Source of the DNA: Psettodes erumei
Taxonomy: Eukaryota > Chordata > Actinopteri > Pleuronectiformes > Psettodidae
DNA: 64,000 nt
Reading direction: 5' to 3'
Assembly (NCBI GenBank): GCA_016785225.1
Contig: JAFBJZ010000625.1
Coordinates: 1-64,000 of the forward strand
The notes under the pieces are model-generated. The model ran no database searches. It had not been told where the DNA came from and saw only the letters and a list, made by a program, of their open reading frames with translations. How positions within the stretch are numbered: the stretch's first letter is position 1; the number at the start of each line of letters is the position of its first letter. Of the stretch, positions 1-11,200 are shown piece after piece. The translations under genes were made by a program, and so were the position numbers.

Positions 1-2540
1 ACTATGTCGTTTTTCTGCAAAAAATGTCAAAAAAAAATTTTGTCCTAAAAATGCCTCAAAACAACAAAGGATAGTATTTCATACACTCCCAATAGGATAA
101 AAGGTGTCAATAATGCCAAAAAAGTCATTTTATAGCATATCATCAAAATCCAAAAAAACGTCATACTATACTATGTCGTTTTTTCTGCAAAAAATGTCAA
201 AAAAAATTTTGTCCTAAAATGCCTCAAAACAACAAAGGATAGTATTTCATACACTCCCAATAGGATAAAAGGTGTCAATAATGCCAAAAAAGTCATTTTA
301 TAGCATATCATCAAACTGGAAAAAAACGTCATACTATACTATGTCGTTTTTTTGGCAAAAATGTAAAAAAAAAAATGTTGTCCTAAAATGCCTCAAAACA
401 ACAAAGGATAGTATTTCATACACTCCCAATAGGATAAAAGGTCTCAATAATGCCAAAAAAGTCATTTTATAGCATGTCATCAAAAAAAAAAACGTCATAC
501 TATACTATGTCGTTTTTCTGCAAAAAATGTCAAAAAAAATATTGTCCTAAAAATGCCTCAAAACAACAAAGGATAGTATTTCATACACTCCCAATAGGAT
601 AAAAGGTGTCAATAAGGCCAAAAAAGTCATTTTATAGCATATCATCAAACTGGAAAAAAACGTCATACTATACTATGTCATTTTTCTGCAAAAAATGTCA
701 AAAAAAATTTTGTCCTAAAAATGCCTCAAAACAACAAAGGATAGTATTTCATACACTCCCAATAGGATAAAAGGTGTCAATAAGGCCAAAAAAGTCATTT
801 TATAGCATATCATCAAAATCCAAAAAAACGTCATACTATACTATGTCGTTTTTTGGCAAAAAATGTCAAAAAAATTTTGTCCTAAAAATGCCTCAAAACA
901 GCAAAGGATAGTATTTCATACACTCCCAATAGGATAAAAGGTGTCAATAATGCCAAAAAAAGTCATTTTATAGCATATCATCAAAATCCAAAAAAACGTC
1001 ATACTATACTATGTCGTTTTTCTGCAAAAAATGTCAAAAAAAATTTTGTCCTAAAAATGCCTCAAAACAACAAAGGATAGTATTTCATACACTCCCAATA
1101 GGATAAAAGGTGTCAATAAGGCCAAAAAAGTCATTTTATAGCATATCATCAAACTGGAAAAAAACGTCATACTATACTATGTCGTTTTTCTGCAAAAAAT
1201 GTCAAAAAAAATTTTGTCCTAAAAATGCCTCAAAACATCAAAGGATAGTATTTCATACACTCCCAATAGGATAAAAGGTGTCAATAATGCCAAAAAAAAT
1301 CATTTTATAGCATATCATCAAACTGGAAAAAAACGTCATACTATACTATGTTGTTTTTTCTGCAAAAATGTCAAAAAATTTTGTCCTAAAAATGCCTCAA
1401 AACAACAAAGGATAGTATTTCATACACTCCCAATAGGATAAAAGGTCTCAATAATGCCAAAAAAGTCATTTTATAGCATATCATCAAAATCCAAAAAAAA
1501 ACGTCATACTATACTATGTCGTTTTTCTGCAAAAAAAAAAAAAAAAAAATTTTGTCCTAAAAATGCCTCAAAACATCAAAGGATAGTATTTCATACACTC
1601 CCAATAGGATAAAAGGTGTCAATAATGCCAAAAAAGTCATTTTATAGCATATCATCAAAATCCAAAAAAACGTCATACTATACTATGTCGTTTTTCTGCA
1701 AAAAATGTAAAAAAAAAAATTTTGTCCTAAAAATGCCTCAAAACAACAAAAAGGATAGTATTCATACACTCCCAATAGGATAAAAGGTGTCAATAAGGCC
1801 AAAAAAGTCATTTTATAGCATATCATCATCAACTGGAAAAAAAACGTCATACTATACTATATGTCGTTTTTTGGCAAAAATGTATATAAAAAAAAAAATT
1901 TTGTCCTAAAAATGCCTCAAAACATCAAAGGATAGTATTTCATACGCTCCCAATAGTATAAAAGGTGTCAATAATGCCAAAAAAAAATCATTTTATAGCA
2001 TATCATCAAACTCCAAAAAAACGTCATACTATACTATATATGTCGTTTTTTGCAAAAAAATCAAAAAAAAATTTTGTCCTAAAAATGCCTCAAAACAACA
2101 AAGGATAGTATTTTCATACACCCCAATAGGATAGGATAAAAGGTGTCAATAATGCCAAAAAAGTCATTTTATAGCATATCATCAAAATAAAAAAAACGTC
2201 ATACTATACTATGTCGTTTTTTTTGGCAAAAAATGTCAAAAAAAAATTTTGTCCTAAAAATGCCTCAAAACATCAAAGGATAGTATTTCATACACTCCCA
2301 ATAGGATAAAAGGTGTCAATAATGCCAAAAAAGTCATTTTATAGCATATCATCAAACTGGAAAAAATGTCATACTATACTATGTCGTTTTTTGGCAAGAA
2401 ATGTCAAAAAAATTTTGTCCTAAAAATGCCTCAAAACATCAAAGGATAGTATTTCATACACTCCCAATAGGATAAAAGGTGTCAATAATGCCAAAAAAAA
2501 TTCATTTTATAGCATATCATCAAACTGGAAAAAAATAAAG
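1..2540 (+). repeat. Tandem satellite array, about 168-bp monomer, about 15 copies
   Basis: The anchor ACTATGTCG recurs (with minor variants) at 1, 170, 338, 504, 672, 840, 1008, 1176, 1345, 1513, 1682, 1856, 2033, 2208 and 2378, a period of 166-177 bp, mostly 168. Each unit contains CCTAAAAATGCCTCAAAACA, GGATAGTATTTCATACACTC, an A/T-run block and TTTATAGCATATCATCAAA. Copies differ by few substitutions and A-run lengths, so homogenisation is recent. Alternating variants (AACTGG or AAATCC before the A-run; AACAAC or AACATC) form a mosaic. It sits in a gpc6 intron and is open to the left. Confidence 0.95.
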
Positions 2541-2870
2541 GGACAGCAGATGTAAAAAAAATCCAAAGTTTAGTTTGTTGTAAAAATGTTGTCGTATAAT
2601 GTGTCCTAAAAAAAAACCCCAAATCAAATGCATTTCATGAACACTTCATAGCAAAATATGTGTTCAAAGTGCAAAAACATGTAATTGCCTGGCACATCAT
2701 AAAAACACGAAAAAATGCTGGTGTATAATAGGTCCTACCAACACCAAGAAACATCAGAGCAAAGCATTTAATGAACATGTCATACGTGTAAAAATGTAAT
2801 GTGTAAAATGTGTGTAAAAAAATGTCAGTGCAGTATTGGAAGCTGGCCATTCAGATGGGTGTCATTACTG
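2541..2870 (+). repeat. Decayed satellite-related units flanking the array
   Basis: Two diverged segments, near 2600-2660 (TGTGTCCTAAAA ... CATTTCATGAACACTTCATAG) and 2728-2792 (GGTCCTA ... AAACATCAGAGCAAAGCATT ... GTCATACG), keep the order of monomer motifs at much lower identity. Probably older copies at the array edge. Confidence 0.5.
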
Positions 2871-2880
2871 TTTCATTTAT
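2831..2880 (+). repeat. Partial copy of the fold-back repeat found at 3429
   Basis: CAGTATTGGAA ... GGCCAT ... ATTACTGTTTCA matches the left arm of the fold-back at 3429-3475 in order and spacing, with substitutions. Confidence 0.5.
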
Positions 2881-3029
2881 TATGATATGCTGTACTCTGA
2901 CCTTCTTGCATTTTAAAAACATATTATACAATGAAGTGTTTATAAAACAGTATTATAATGTAGAGACATTCATGTAAGATATTCTCATATCTTACTATAG
3001 TATGACATTACGCATGACATTAAAACACT

Positions 3030-3110
3030 GCTCTGTCTGGTGGTGTACTGGTAAGCACTGTTGCCTCATAAGAAGGAGATTGACTGTTAAAACCCTGGTT
3101 AGTCCAAGGT
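3030..3110 (+). repeat. tRNA-like head of a fish interspersed repeat
   Basis: GGTGGTGTACTGGTAAGCAC, then TGTTGCCTCATAAGAAGG and a degenerate B-box (TGTTAAAACCC) match, from memory, the head of an abundant teleost repeat (consensus like GTGGTTAGCACTGTCGCCTC). A related copy is at 10805. Truncated and decayed. Confidence 0.5.
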
Positions 3111-3199
3111 TTGTTTTTTTACAGCAGCACAGCAACTCACTAAATTGTCATGTAAATGTTTTAATTTTTTTTCCAGATTCAGAGCTGTGACATTTAGTA

Positions 3200-3263
3200 C
3201 CTACTGGGATTTGAACCAACAGCAATTTTTTCTCAGGTGTATGCTCTAACTTCCAAGTTACCT
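3200..3263 (-). repeat. tRNA-derived SINE fragment (A- and B-box)
   Basis: On the minus strand GGTAACTTGGAAGTTAGAGCAT resembles an A-box/D-arm and GGTTCAAATCC at 3217-3207 is a consensus RNA polymerase III B-box. The arms do not form a clean cloverleaf, so it is a tRNA-derived repeat, not a working tRNA gene. Confidence 0.45.
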
Positions 3264-3428
3264 GTTCAACAGGAGTTTCAATGTATTTATAGCAAGACAT
3301 TGTGAAAATGTCATGGTATGGTAAGGCATCAAATATGCACTGAAAAATGACAAGGTATAGAAATGCAAAAAAACATCAAAGAATTGTGTTATATAAACAT
3401 TTCATAGGTATTGGAATCTGAACAACCT

Positions 3429-3539
3429 AGTATTGGAACCAGGCCATTTCGGCAGGGTTCTATTACTATTTCACTTTTGTAAGGGTCAAAAGATGACACC
3501 ATAATGGAATCCTGCCAAAAGCAACTTGGTTCCAATACT
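3429..3539. repeat. 111-bp imperfect palindrome (fold-back/MITE-like)
   Basis: The left arm AGTATTGGAACC ... GGCAGGGTTCTATTA pairs with the right arm TAATGGAATCCTGCC ... GGTTCCAATACT. The centre also pairs (CTTTTG at 3474, CAAAAG at 3487), so almost the whole element can fold. Confidence 0.65.
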
Positions 3540-3604
3540 GTGTTGAGGTTCATTTAAGAGGTTTTTGATACCTTACAAAACTTTGTAAATGCATTACTGG
3601 GTCA

Positions 3605-3665
3605 GGTGTAGCTAAATGGTTAGTATACATATCCAATAAACAGCTGGTCCGAGGTTTGACTTCTG
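3605..3665 (+). repeat. tRNA-derived SINE fragment
   Basis: TGTAGCTAAATGGTTAGTAT is A-box-like and GGTTTGACTTC at 3653-3663 is B-box-like. Spacing fits a tRNA-derived promoter, but the stems are decayed. Confidence 0.4.
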
Positions 3666-3779
3666 GGAGGCACATTATTTCAAGTGAATTTCAAAACTCC
3701 AAACTTAAAGTTCCTCATGTTGTGAGAAAAACTGGGCAGGTCACCAGTAAAAAAAAACAAAAAACAGACTATCAAGAAA

Positions 3780-4112
3780 TCGAAACCACAGGGAGACAAA
3801 AAAAAAATTGGAGAACACAGGGAGTACAGGGATGAATCATAACACAGCAACGGCAGACCACAACAGGGCAAAGGCAGTCACAAAGAGGGTAGGGCAAAAC
3901 CGACAACTTGACGAAGACAAAGGTGATAATAGGGTACAGGTGAAAAACATTAGTAGGGCAGACAATCAAACAACACAAGTAAACTAATACAAGACACAAC
4001 ACAAGACACACTTGAACAATCTTACCAAAATAAAACAAGAAATTATCAAAAACATCTTCCAAAAGAAAGCCCCATGAGTCTCTCACCGAGTCTTTGGGAG
4101 CAGGCTGTGACA
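3780..4112 (-). repeat. Probable degenerate retroelement tail
   Basis: Purine/A-rich low-T sequence (ACACAGGGAGTACAGGG, ACAAGACACAACACAAGAC) ending in AGCAGGCTGTGACA at about 4112, a composition and terminus I associate with fish non-LTR or LTR remnants. The minus-strand open frame over it has no recognisable domain. Family not assigned. Confidence 0.35.
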
Positions 4113-4500
4113 AGTATTATTTGGCCTAAAAATGTCATAAAAATATATATTATAGACATAGAATTTTCAAAAGGCATATAAATATTATTAAACTGTCAAA
4201 GTATTGTTTCATCATTAAAAATGTTATGGCAAATTCCATGTAAAAGAAAGTTATAAATACACCATGAAAAATGTCATTGTATAATAAGGTAAACGTTAAG
4301 AAAAATTGTATAGTGTAGTAAAGCACAAATGTCATAAAAAAACAGTTGAGTAATAGTTTATAGTATTCAAAGACATAAAACTTGTTGAAATGCTTCATGA
4401 TGTAGTTACATATTAAAATGTTATATAAGGCATTGAAATATATAATAAAACATGTTATAGTAAACCATATTATAGTAAGCTATGAAATTGTCATGATATG
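4113..4500 (+). repeat. Highly diverged satellite-like AT-rich sequence
   Basis: GGCCTAAAAATGTCATAAAAA and repeated AAAATGTCAT and AAATGTTAT motifs resemble the satellite monomer vocabulary at low identity. May be an old array remnant or convergent AT-rich sequence. Confidence 0.3.
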
Positions 4501-5114
4501 TTATGTTTATTTCTTGCATGTTCAAAGTTTCACACCTTTTCAAGCACCTTTAGGTCCTCAAAAATGCAATTCATAATGGTGGAGAAGACAAAAAAAACAT
4601 ATCAGTTTAAATAGGATCATTGCAAAAGAACACAACTGAACTTAGCTGAAACACAATAGGAAGTTATCAGGGGACATGAGCAGAATCCTCTTTTGCTTTT
4701 TTTATGATTGTTTTTCCTGCATTTAAAGTGAATTTCTAAATGTGTAAAGACAGATTCTACATTTACTTGTATTTTCATATGATGCAGTGCAATGTGTTGT
4801 CTCTAGTGCTACCTATGACAGGGATGCATTGTTAGGCCTTTGAATGGGACCACATGGTACATCTTACTTAAATGTTGACAGAAAATAGAAGTCAGTTACA
4901 TTCCAGTCCAATCATTCCCCAAGCAGAATAATAGCACTCCATGGAGTGTTTAAAAAATTATGAAATTTGCTGTATTAATTGTGATCTTTGTGTATGTATG
5001 CCTCACCATTTAAATATGAGCAAAAACTATTTTTCCACCTGAATGTGTGTGTTTGCACCTCCTCCTCCACCTCTAACATCCCACTTTTTTTTTTTTTTAC
5101 CACTGTTATGACAG
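4501..5114. other. gpc6 intron, 3' end
   Basis: Unique AT-rich intron sequence ending in a T-run and the acceptor of the exon at 5115. Nothing else recognised. Confidence 0.7.
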
Positions 5115-5245
5115 ATGCCATGTTGCTGGTGGCGCAGAGACTGGAGGGACCTTTCAACATTGAATCTGTCATGGAGCCTATTGATGTCAAGATTTCAGAG
5201 GCCATCATGAATATGCAAGATAACAGTGCCCAGGTCTCCTACAGG
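5115..5245 (+). CDS. gpc6: gpc6 coding exon (fifth from the 3' end)
   Basis: Preceded by a long T-run and the acceptor at 5113-5114, ended by donor GTATGT at 5246. The 131-nt exon opens with two bases of a split Asp codon (phase 1) and encodes AMLLVAQRLEGPFNIES, then VMEPIDVKISEAIMNMQDNS, part of the glypican alpha-helical core. It ends in phase 0 after SYR. Confidence 0.93.
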
Positions 5246-8200
5246 GTATGTCAATTAGGCTTATTCCCGAGAGAACAAAACTAACACCTCAGACAGATTG
5301 TTGAAGTCCGACTTCTCACAAACTGGTGAGTGAGTCAGAGGGCAGCTTCCTGTAAGGTATACTGGGCTGTGCCTAAGGTGTGTAGTACAACACATTCTAA
5401 TTATCTCCAAGTTTAGGTCTTGTATTTGAATTATATGTTTCAGTTTGGTCAGAAAACCTTAGTTCAACTAACAGTAGTTAATGTGTTTCCTGTGTTTTAC
5501 TGCATTTTTCTTTGCCCACAAAATTGTAGTCAGAAAGAAAAAAATGTAGGCGGTTGTGAAGAAATTTTTCTGCCCACATAGTTGTGGATGCCAGCTTTCA
5601 TTCAAAGCTAAATAGTCTGTTGGCTTTTCCGATGCAACAAATGCAGTTTTGTGTATGGTTTAAGTATATGTGGTGTTTTCCCCACAGAGCCAGTAAAAAC
5701 TAAAATCTATCATCTTAAACAGTATTGGGCATAGCTCCTACTTGAATCACCTATCAACATTGTTACCTCAGCTTTGATCTAGAGTGCTGTCACACCAGTA
5801 ATGTGGAGTGAATACCTCACAAGACCTTAACAAAACACCATGTTTGCCCTATTTTACGCATGCAAAATTTAAACCACTGACAACTGGGTGCCCATGTTTT
5901 TGTAATTGCAGGTTTTTCAAGGCTGTGGCCAGCCAAAATCCGCAGGAATGACTAGGTCTACCCGTGGTGCTTCGGATGTATTCAACGCCCGCTTCAGGCC
6001 ATACAGCCCTGAGGAGCGGCCTACCACTGCAGCTGGCACAAGCCTAGACAGACTGGTAAGAAGACAGAACCAATGCTGCTATTTTCAGGCAAGACACTGC
6101 TTCCGTGTAAACATCATTTGTCTTTCTGACTTGACACTGTTGATTAAAGCTGGTGATTTGCCACCGTAAGCCCCTGGAGCCGGAAATTAATTCTTTGTAC
6201 TTGTCCTCCATTCCGGCCCCTCTATTGATTTGTGTTTGTTAACGAATCAACAGCTTTACCCCAAGAGGGCAATGGAAGGTGTGGTGCGCTGCATTCAGTA
6301 GCCTTCTCATCTCTGTGTACTTGGACAACAGAAGAGAAGGGGGATGAAAGAAAATAGGTGGATAGATTTTGTGAGGCTGACTGTATATATTGTTTGCTGT
6401 AAAAGCAAACCTTTGTCTTCATCAGATTAGTCACGTGTTTGTCGCATTGGATCTTGGTATGTGGATTTCCATCTCAAACAACCTTGAAACCAAAAATGCT
6501 GCATTAGGGTAAAGGTTAACATGGAGCTGACAGTCCAATTCAGCTGAGAGACAGTTCTCATCATGGATTACCTTTGCAGCCACAGTGCCCTTCCTTTCTC
6601 CTTTTCATCCCTTTTCAGAGTGAATCTTTTCAAACTGTGTCTTATTTTTTTGGGGTATTTCGAACTATTTATATCAGACCCCCCCCCCAATATTTTTTCA
6701 TTATTGACTGTCATTTTTTAAATTATTATTATTGAAAAGTTCCAAAATTTGTTTTGCAGAACAGCAGTCTCTTGCACAGTGCTGAAAAAATGCTCAAATG
6801 TCTTAGTTCCTTCTGTCAGGTTAATAATAGGTTGTTTTATTAATGAATATATAATTAGAAGAGTAGCAGTCTTTACCTTTCAACCAGGCTCACGGAATCC
6901 CAAAACAATAAATGAGTTATTTGTATCATTCAATACTAATTATGTTTTTTCAAATACATTCTCCCCACATTTTTGATGTCATCCGCCTTTCTAGCTTTGT
7001 ATGTCCATCAGCGCTTTCTTCCACCTACACTGAATTAATTGCATGACTTTCTGTTTCCCTGCTTTTATGCTGCAAACCAGAGGATTGTTTGGAATGCAAT
7101 GCAACACAGTGTAAGGTTCAAAATTTTATAATTTATACTTTCATCTTGTATTTAGTTTTTTCTTGCACTATTGTCTGGTATTGTTTTATGTATTATGACG
7201 GGAGGTGAAAATTATGGTTTGACATTGTGTGGATGGGGATGCATAGGATTGTATTCCAAGCATTACAGAGATGAAGTACACATTCACCGTGACCTGATCA
7301 ACCGAACTGTATTAAGCATCTGCTCTAATGGTACGTTGATGTGGGAGCTCCAGACTACTCATGGACAACTTGCAAATTAACCTGCTTGGAGAATGCATGT
7401 AGCACAGTATTTGTCAGTGTTCGCAAAAGCTATAGTGGTTTATCGAACAAGTAACATCCTGGTTGAGGTCATGTGTTTTAGATGTCACACACATCAGCCG
7501 TTTCCTGAGTTCCTCCATCTGTCAAACATCTAACAGTATAACAGTAACTGTTAACACACAACAAGCATGTCAAGGACACATAGAAAACTGCCCTGAACCT
7601 TACATTTGCACATTTCTAACTTGTGAAAAGTTATAGATTCTGTTGAGGCACTGTAGCTAATCTTGACCTCCAGAATACAGTTGTGTCAGTACTGACAGCT
7701 GAGGCAGCTCGATCACACAAGATTATCCTATTAAAGGCAAATTTCCATGATACAAAACATGTTATGAAATCCCCCCCAGAACAAACAGAAGAACCTTTGC
7801 AATCATTTTCAAATGATGGCTTTCCAATTTTAGATTTAAATTTAAATTTAAAAACTAAATGTCAATATTTTTTTAAGAAGCAGCATTTGGATTTGTAATA
7901 CAAGATCTAGTTAACAGAATCCGTTAAGGTTTCTCATACATGAGATGGTCTGCATCATTGCTCATCTTCTAAGCAACAAGTGTGGTCATAATTCCCTGGT
8001 CACTTACGCCATATGAAGCCTGCAGCAGGCTACAGTCCTCACAACGGTCTCATTAGCTAATTAGGAAACAAGCGATGTAGACTTGTCAGTAGATACATGT
8101 TATATTCATGATTTAAGTTTTCTTTCTCCTCTTTATCTCGTCAGTGTCACGAAGTTGGTTTACCAGGTCACCAAATCAAAATATTTCGTTTGATTTGGCC

Positions 8201-11200
8201 AAGGTTGCATGAGGGAGATACACTCTACCATTTGTTTAGCATATAAAAAAATGAGGTATAGTAGCAGACATAACATGTATTTCCCCAAAGTAACCTTTGT
8301 GTCTCTGGTTCATTAGAGCTAAGGTGAGACAAGTGGGGAGGAAACCTACCCAATGTGGTGACTGAGTTATGAAAAGCAATACGTAAGCCATTGATTCTTC
8401 TGAACCTGGTTAGTGGATAGTAATCTTTTGGAAAGTGTCTAGGGTAGTGAACAAATATTTAATTCAGTATTTTGAAGAAGGAGGTTTCAGTCTGAAATCG
8501 TTGCGAATGGAAAGATTGTTCACGGTTCTCAGTTCTCCTCTCATATCCAGCATGAACGAAATGCAGATGTTCGAATGCAGGATTTAACCACTAGCAGTTC
8601 TTTGGAGTTGTATGAGTGAGAAATCTGACAAACATACAGTGACTTTGGTTTTTACGTGAAGCTTTCTGCCAGTATGCAATTCTTAACTAAAATTGCTGCC
8701 CAATATTTTTTCATGTCTCGGGACTGTATGTTTGGAATATCTTTGTGCCAGTCTCATCTAGCAGCTGCCTCATTGCTATCATCCATGTAAGGGCATCTAT
8801 GTCCTATAGCGGGCACACAACTGGTTTCCCGGCAGAGCACATCTCTGTTGTCCCACACACTATCTTTATTTGCATTCTGGCGCAGGATAATTGCCTGTGA
8901 CAGTCACACTGCTCAGCCTAGTGAAAGTTGACAATAGTTACAAGTATCCTTTGATGAGAACTTCTTGTCTTGGATTCACCGCTTAGTTTGTGAGTCAAAG
9001 AATGACAAGGAGCGCCTGCATTCATTTCTTCTGTTACCTTTAGAGGAGCCTGGAGGAGTGCACCCACCTCCAGCTCAATGAGCCATGACTGTTTAATTGC
9101 CTGACACGCTGTCAGAGTACACACCCTCTGAGAGAAATGGAGATTTTAAAGTCCAAAGAGGGGGATAAAGGCACAACAGACTGTCAGGCTCACAGGCACA
9201 TTAAAGATAAGAGGTGGTGTTATTTAATTTGACATTTGTACCATGTTTTGTGCAGTTTTTGGAGCAGTTTTATTGCTCCTGTTTGTCAGCCTTGTGTAAT
9301 ATATGGTTCATATTCTTTCTCTATGGCACTATAAAAAATGAGAGCCAGGCACAAACAAGATTAGACTATAGACCAGAGTAAAACTAATACTACTGGACCA
9401 TTTTCAACATTCAGAAGATACTTCTTGAAAGTCGTTTACATGTAACAGATAATATTTTTTTACATGTTTAAGTCAGTTTCAGGGTGACTTGTGTTATTCA
9501 TATCCATCCTCCTATTATTAATAAATAAAACTCAGGTCAGTTTTGGCCAACTCCCTGATGAATTCAGAAAACTCTCCCCACAAAAAAAGACACAGAGCAA
9601 GTTTGGTTAATGTATGTGTCAGATGTTGAAATTTTTGGAAAGGACAGAACTGATTTACTATCACCATATTCAAAACTCAAATTTGTCACAAGAAGACACA
9701 GTTCACTTCAGTTTATTTCAAACAAGGTCTTCTTGCAACAAGTACTTCCAGAATAAAATGTGCCCAATAACAAAAGAGACAAAAGAGGTGAAAACACAGT
9801 TGAGATTGCAATTACTGAGTGAGCTAAGTAGTTCTTGTTTGCATTTTCTCAAATCTAGTTTTCATCTGTTTCCTAGTGTTGAAAATCAGCAGTGATATTG
9901 TGTTGTTTTTCTGTGCACACAGACATGGTATAAGGTTGAATATTGTGACAATGCATGTCAAATGGAAAAGCTATAATTGTAAACAAATTATAGCTTCTCT
10001 TTCATCTATGCAGACATAATTTACTCGTGACTTCCATCCTCTCTCTGCCTCTCTGACTGTCTCACACTCACACTTTTTTATACTGTTGGATAAAGTAAAC
10101 ATTTCTGAAAACCAAAGTCAACAATCAACAGTGGCTACCCAGCATGGATTTAGGCATACACCCCAAGGTTAGTCTAAACTTGCCACAGTAAATTCCCGAC
10201 TCCTCCTCAAAACAGAAAAAAAACACTTTGCAAAATACAGTGTGGAAAATGCTCATCAGGCAAACTACTGTAGACTTCTGGAAACAGTCACTGTGGATTC
10301 AAAATAAATATGAGGAATCACATGAGGATTAACAAGATAAATAAAAAAAAAACTGTTCATTTGTTCGTTTACTTATGAAACACTGAATAATCTTCACTTC
10401 ACCAGGTCTTCATTGAAAAGTTACCTTCAAGTTAAAAATTACATGCGTGTGGCCTCTTAAACTCAGAGTGAACACAGAAACTTTCCTCCCTCAGCAAGAT
10501 GAATGTGAAAACAGCCTTCAAGTGTCAAACTCTTTACATAACATCATTCTGCACAGCGAAGGTCAAACATCCAAGTGAAGTAACAATGAGCAAAACACAT
10601 TTTTTAAGTGGAGGTGGACTTCATCATAGAGAATAACCAAAAGACATCTATCTCACTGTGACGTTAGATCAAGGGCAATTTTTTGTGCGTCATGTCCTCA
10701 GCTCTGTTGCTTTCTTTATCTCACCCTTGTGCATTTCAGTAGTTGGAACATAGTCCATTCAGAAAGAGGCTGTCACTATTGTCTTCTTGGCTTGCCCCCT
10801 CAGAAAGAGAAGGTGGCAGCACGGTGAATCAATGCTTGGAATTACTGCCTCACAGCAAGAAAGTTTTAGACTTGAGTTTCAGTTTTCCCTCATGTTTGTG
10901 ATTTTTTTTTCAAGGTACTCCACTTTCCTACCACAAAGCCATGCAGGTCAATAAATTACTATTAGGTGTGACTGTGTGATTGTCTATGTTCATTAGCTTT
11001 GTAACAGACCAGTGATCTGCCAAGGCTTTTTCCTGGCTTCTTGCCAGTACATGACCTTCCACAACTTAGTGAGTGAGTGTGTGAGGAGTGGGACTGAATA
11101 AATTAAAGAGGTGCAAAAAGGCAATCTTTTCTTTTGTATGGTATGTGGTGGTAACTGCAATATCATCTGTGATAACTCCGCTCACTTTCATGTAAGGATG

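Noticed and set aside
272..472. 66-codon open frame in the satellite
   Set aside because: It arises from the monomer sequence and A-run length changes; neighbouring copies break it.
1..2540. CRISPR-like repeat-spacer array
   Set aside because: The whole 168-bp unit is repeated without unique spacers, in a vertebrate intron. It is a satellite.
3200..3263. Functional tRNA gene on the minus strand
   Set aside because: A- and B-boxes are present but acceptor and T-stem pairing fails; better read as a SINE fragment.
3772..4113. 113-codon minus-strand open frame, possible retroelement protein
   Set aside because: Cys/Val/Leu-rich without reverse-transcriptase or nucleic-acid-binding motifs; a by-product of low-T repeat sequence.
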